Assembly (NCBI RefSeq): GCF_035046485.1
Contig: NC_085137.1
Coordinates: forward strand, 40,665,155 to 40,729,154
Source of the DNA: Aedes albopictus
Lineage: Eukaryota; Arthropoda; Insecta; Diptera; Culicidae
Reading direction: 5' to 3'
DNA length: 64,000 nucleotides
Shown: piece after piece, positions 60,401 to 64,000 of the stretch
Numbering within the stretch: position 1 is the stretch's first letter
Layout: every line of letters begins with the position of its first letter
Translations under genes and position numbers: made by a program
The notes under the pieces: generated by a model
Database searches by the model: none
What the model was told of the DNA's origin: nothing
What the model saw: the letters and a program-made list of their open reading frames with translations, nothing else

Positions 60401-63400
60401 TATCTCCGACCTTCACTTTGTAAGTGTTACCCATTTTAATGAAATTCTTCTCAAGCACATTGTCCAAGATTGGATCCAGTTCTTCACCAACGTCTTCAAT
60501 CAGTAAAGGAACACCCTGTGAAACGCAGTCTTCTATGTGGTTTCTAAAGAAACGATGTTCCAGCGAAGTGACAATAAGGCCATTTTCCTTTTCCTTCTGT
60601 TTGATCCAAATTTTACCCTGGGATTGAGGGTCGATCAACAAAGGATACCGTGCTGCTTTCGTCACAATGATACCGTTTTGAATGGAGAGCTCATCGTTCG
60701 GCAGGCCTTGAAGGTTCCACTCGCCAATAGTGGCATCATCGGTTAATTGCTCCATCACGTTGATATTCAGCGATACGGGTATCTTTCGATTTTGCATTTC
60801 CTGTTGCCAGGCCTTTTGCAACAGGTTTCGATACTCTTGATTGAACGGTCCCGTGTACGAGAGGAATCCTGTGAGGATCAGCACATCTCCTACGAGGCGA
60901 TCGGTTTCACTCTTGAACTGGGACAGCTGTTCCGTCCAGCGAACCCTTTCATCCGCCAAACCATTGATCAAAGCCGTTGCTGCGTCCATCTTGTCCTGGC
61001 ACGCTTTGGCGTCATCTAGAACAGCTTGTTTCTTTGACATGGCTTCATCAAACTCCTTCTGTACTTGCGCCAATTCGGCTTCCTTGGCTAGCAACTGTTC
61101 TTCTGCCTGGGCTTGTTGCCCCTGCGCTATTTTCGATTTCTTCTGTTGTCTGGCCAAATTGGCTTTTAAAGGAAGCACATCCTTGTTGATTTCGAAGAAA
61201 TTTCCCATAGCTACGGTCCATTGAAGTAATCCGGCGACGTTGCCGCAAGCTGCCCTGGCGGCTTCAATCGTGTACAACGGGTACTTGTAATACGGCACCA
61301 GAAGATCAATCATTTCGGCGTTGATCAAATCCTTTTTGAAGTTCTGGAGTTTATTCAGTAGACCTGTCTCGGACATGAGTTTCAAAGAAGCCTCCCACGA
61401 AGCGGTCAAGAACTGCCGCTCAGGATCTGGTTTCACAGGTAGAACTCGCTTCTGGAACAGGAGCAACACTGCGTCCATGATCAACGTGATCAAGTATGGC
61501 GGTTTTCCAAGTTTTCTGACCGTGGCAATGTCCGACTGCTGGATGGTGTCAAGCGCGGCTGCCGCAGCAAGCAGTGCAGGCTCTGCGGCTTTGAGGCTCT
61601 CGTTAGCTATGGCCTCGTCGACGGCAATCTGTGCGACCAGAATATCAGCCTGTTCTTTCACTGCCATGACCTGTGCCTTCACAATTTCTGCATCCTGCTG
61701 CGACTTGGTTACCGATGCCAGCACAATTTCTGCCGCATCTGTAGCTATGATGATGTCTTTCTCTTTTTCTTCCAGTTCGACACGCAGAACGTCCACCGAT
61801 TCGGCAGCTTCGATCAGCTTTACCATACCGGTCTGCATCCTGCTGGCCAGCACCGCAATATTGTCGTGTTTCTCCTTGTAAATTACTTTGTATCCCTCCA
61901 AAAACGACAGGAACGACTTTGGCGTAACATGAGCCTGGCGTCGGAACCGCTCGTAGTAATCAACGCAAATTTCGGCCACCTTGTCCTGCACAAAGGCCAT
62001 GATCTCGATAAGGTCTTGCTTGACTTCCGGCTTGCAAACAACGCTGTAATCTTTGAGGAAGTGGTTCGACACAGCTATCAGTGCATCCTTTGGCCAACGC
62101 TGGAACCAATCGATGGTGCATCCGGATATCAGGCCAGGGAATTTGAGCGACCGATTGCGGAACTTTTCACCGACCTGCAAAAGTTTATTCGTTTTATGCA
62201 ACCGTGATAATTACGTGAAACTTGTTCTAAAATTACCGGTGAGAAGCACAGTACGATGTGTAAGTTTGCACGAGCCCGTGAAATGAAATAGTCGTACAAG
62301 TTATCTTGGGTAGGTATGCGTTTCGGTGCTAGTTTCTTCATGATTGGTATCAGGTCATTCAGTATTTGATCTAGAAAATTATTGATTAGTAAGAGAATTA
62401 CCTAGATTTATGATTTCTGAAAATTACCCAAATCATCCTTCGGGAAGAGGTTTGCGATTTCTCCGGAACTCAGTACATTGTTGATGTATTCCAGGAATCC
62501 TTCATCCTTGATGTCATTGTCCGTAAAGATGAATGATATTCCTTGGCCTTCTAAACCTGCTACACGGTACAAATAGCGAAGATCGTCCATCAAGTTGTTT
62601 ATGTTGTAAGCCCTAGTCAATGTGATCTGGTAGTACTTGTAACCGGCGATGAACGAGGCCAACTTCGTCAAACTCTGCTTTCCGGAACCTCCGACACCGA
62701 CCAACAAAGCGTTACCTCTGGGAGTCCTAATGATACGCGATATTATCATTAGATGAATCAAAGCGTCGCGGAAGAATACGAGATCCATCTTGGCCCCCCG
62801 GACTTGCTCGTTGAATTGCTCCATGAACATCTTCACCCGAGCTGTGGTCTCATCGAAGCTAGGAATCTCCTCGTACAGTTTCGGTGGCTCTAAGCTCACA
62901 TCCTCGCCTTCCTCGCCTGTTGGATCCGGAGCGTCTCGCAAGAAGTCCACAAAGTAGGTTTCCTCTTCTGTGTAGTACTGCAAGTCATCTTCTTCGAGGA
63001 ATTCCTCTGCCAGTTGTTTCATCTTGGCCACAAACCAATCCCGATCGGCGAAGCTCGTGCAGCGATCAGCAATGACTCGTGTACATTCGTGGCGCCACAA
63101 CTAAAATGGGTAAATTTGTTATCATAGATCACTCTACTCTACATATCTTCAAATGAACTTACATTGAGAACCGTTTGAATCGTTTTGCACTCCTCCGACT
63201 GTATCGTGAGCATTCCCTGCCAAATGCGGGACAAGTCACGCAGATTGAACACATAGTGGAACTTAGCGGGAGTCGGCAACAGCTTGATCTTTGTGGCTTG
63301 CCACAGTTTCCGCGTCAACGGAACCAACTTCGGAATGAATCCCACAACCGTTGGATTGAATCGTGACTCGCAGAAGTAACCTTCACCCAAAACGCCGAAA

Positions 63401-64000
63401 ATTTTATCCATGGACTTGTTGCTAGGAATTGCACAGTTGAACACACAAAACTGTCGCTTCAGTCGGGGAGGAATGTCGTTTCGGCCTCCGCCTGGATGAA
63501 TCATAGCTGCCAGCAGTTGAATATCCAAAATGGTTGAGAAGTCGCCGGGTTTGTCAAGGGAATAGAACCCGACATTCTCCATCAGCTGCCGGACGATCTC
63601 GTTAGTCACCTGGTCGCCCCATTCGTTTACCACCGGCATATTGATGTCGTCGATGAAGATAGACATTTTCCGCTGTCCTGGGGGACCGTAGGTCGTTCCG
63701 ACTCGCTTTTCAACGTAGGATTCGATGATTCGTTGGAACATGTTCGGCGTTGTAGCGGATGAAAAGTTGAAGCTCTTCGACAGATGGCTTTCTGGATCAT
63801 AGTTGAGCATGTATCCTTGGATCATTACCGTTTTGCCAGTTCCCTGCTCACCGATCAACAAAACTGCCTTCGATTGCTTTGCTATCAAGTCTATCAAATA
63901 AGCAGTTCGCACGTTATCCACATTCGGTACGAGAATGCTGGCAAACTCCGGGACGCTATCGCTTGGATAAATGTATTCTTCTACTCGAGTGTTCCAATGC
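57431..64000 (-). CDS. Axonemal dynein heavy chain, DNAH5/DNAH8 type (C-terminal part)
   Basis: Motor subunit of the ciliary outer dynein arm. The gene enters the window from the right edge; visible exons (5' to 3') are 63163-64000 (partial), 62428-63100, 62237-62370, 58409-62174, 58160-58338 and 57431-58102, all in phase, giving 2086 residues, somewhat under half of a heavy chain of about 4600. In order: AAA3 with Walker A GEQGTGKT (about visible residue 50) and Walker [13 protein letters not shown]4 with [10 protein letters not shown] (about 414); stalk coiled coil 1, microtubule-binding tip and coiled coil 2 (about 650-975); AAA5 and AAA6; and the C-terminal domain ending [14 protein letters not shown]. 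Phrases such as [15 protein letters not shown] and [19 protein letters not shown] match DNAH5/8 rather than cytoplasmic or inner-arm chains. Flies have two such paralogues (kl-3 and CG9492), so I give no symbol. The 3766-nt exon is unusually long. Confidence 0.96.

Overview
The window looks like nuclear DNA of a culicine mosquito, most likely Aedes. Three intron-containing genes with insect-type orthologues sit in very repeat-rich DNA. There are several tRNA-derived SINEs, two of them resembling the Feilai family, many hairpin MITEs with TA target duplications, a Helitron, and AT-rich filler. Two 500-base N gaps (24647-25146 and 50147-50646) mark assembly joins. I see no bacterial, viral or organellar sequence.

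Genes. (1) Minus strand, 2545-17177: STAM, the ESCRT-0 adaptor. I reconstruct six coding exons (725 aa: VHS, UIM, SH3, GAT/coiled coil, Pro/Gln/Met-rich tail). A 43-nt first exon lies at 17135-17177, so intron 1 is about 12 kb and holds at least eight inverted-repeat transposons. (2) Plus strand, 52831-53963: Derlin-1, the ER dislocation (ERAD) membrane protein, complete in five coding exons (255 aa). (3) Minus strand, 57431 to beyond 64000: the C-terminal 2086 residues of an axonemal dynein heavy chain of the DNAH5/DNAH8 outer-arm type, running from AAA3 through the stalk to the C-terminus, including one coding exon of 3766 nt. The three genes belong to unrelated pathways (endosomal sorting, ER quality control, ciliary motility) and I see no functional clustering.

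Between the genes, 17.5-52.5 kb has no confidently coding sequence. It holds: a non-autonomous Helitron (18081-23391) carrying a long degenerate array of a 12-bp monomer; AT-rich DNA with a 113-bp (TA)n run and one orphan exon-like block (31971-32169); a degenerate block of the same 12-bp monomer (about 35.5-46.2 kb) interrupted by nested foldback transposons; a SINE split by a 3.35-kb Transib-like element; a possible first coding exon (47395-47640, minus); a degenerate CCTGAGA-type repeat; and a Nopp140-like gene relic (about 50850-51690).

Downstream of Derlin-1 the 12-bp monomer reappears as a nearly homogeneous 24-bp satellite (54586-55299 and 56529-57154), split by a retroelement-like insertion that itself carries a 205-bp hAT-type MITE. 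Finding the same monomer inside a Helitron, in decayed blocks, and in a young homogeneous array is the most interesting pattern here: it suggests a satellite family seeded from or spread by a Helitron. Exon boundaries come from reading frames, splice consensus and remembered family alignments; no search was run.
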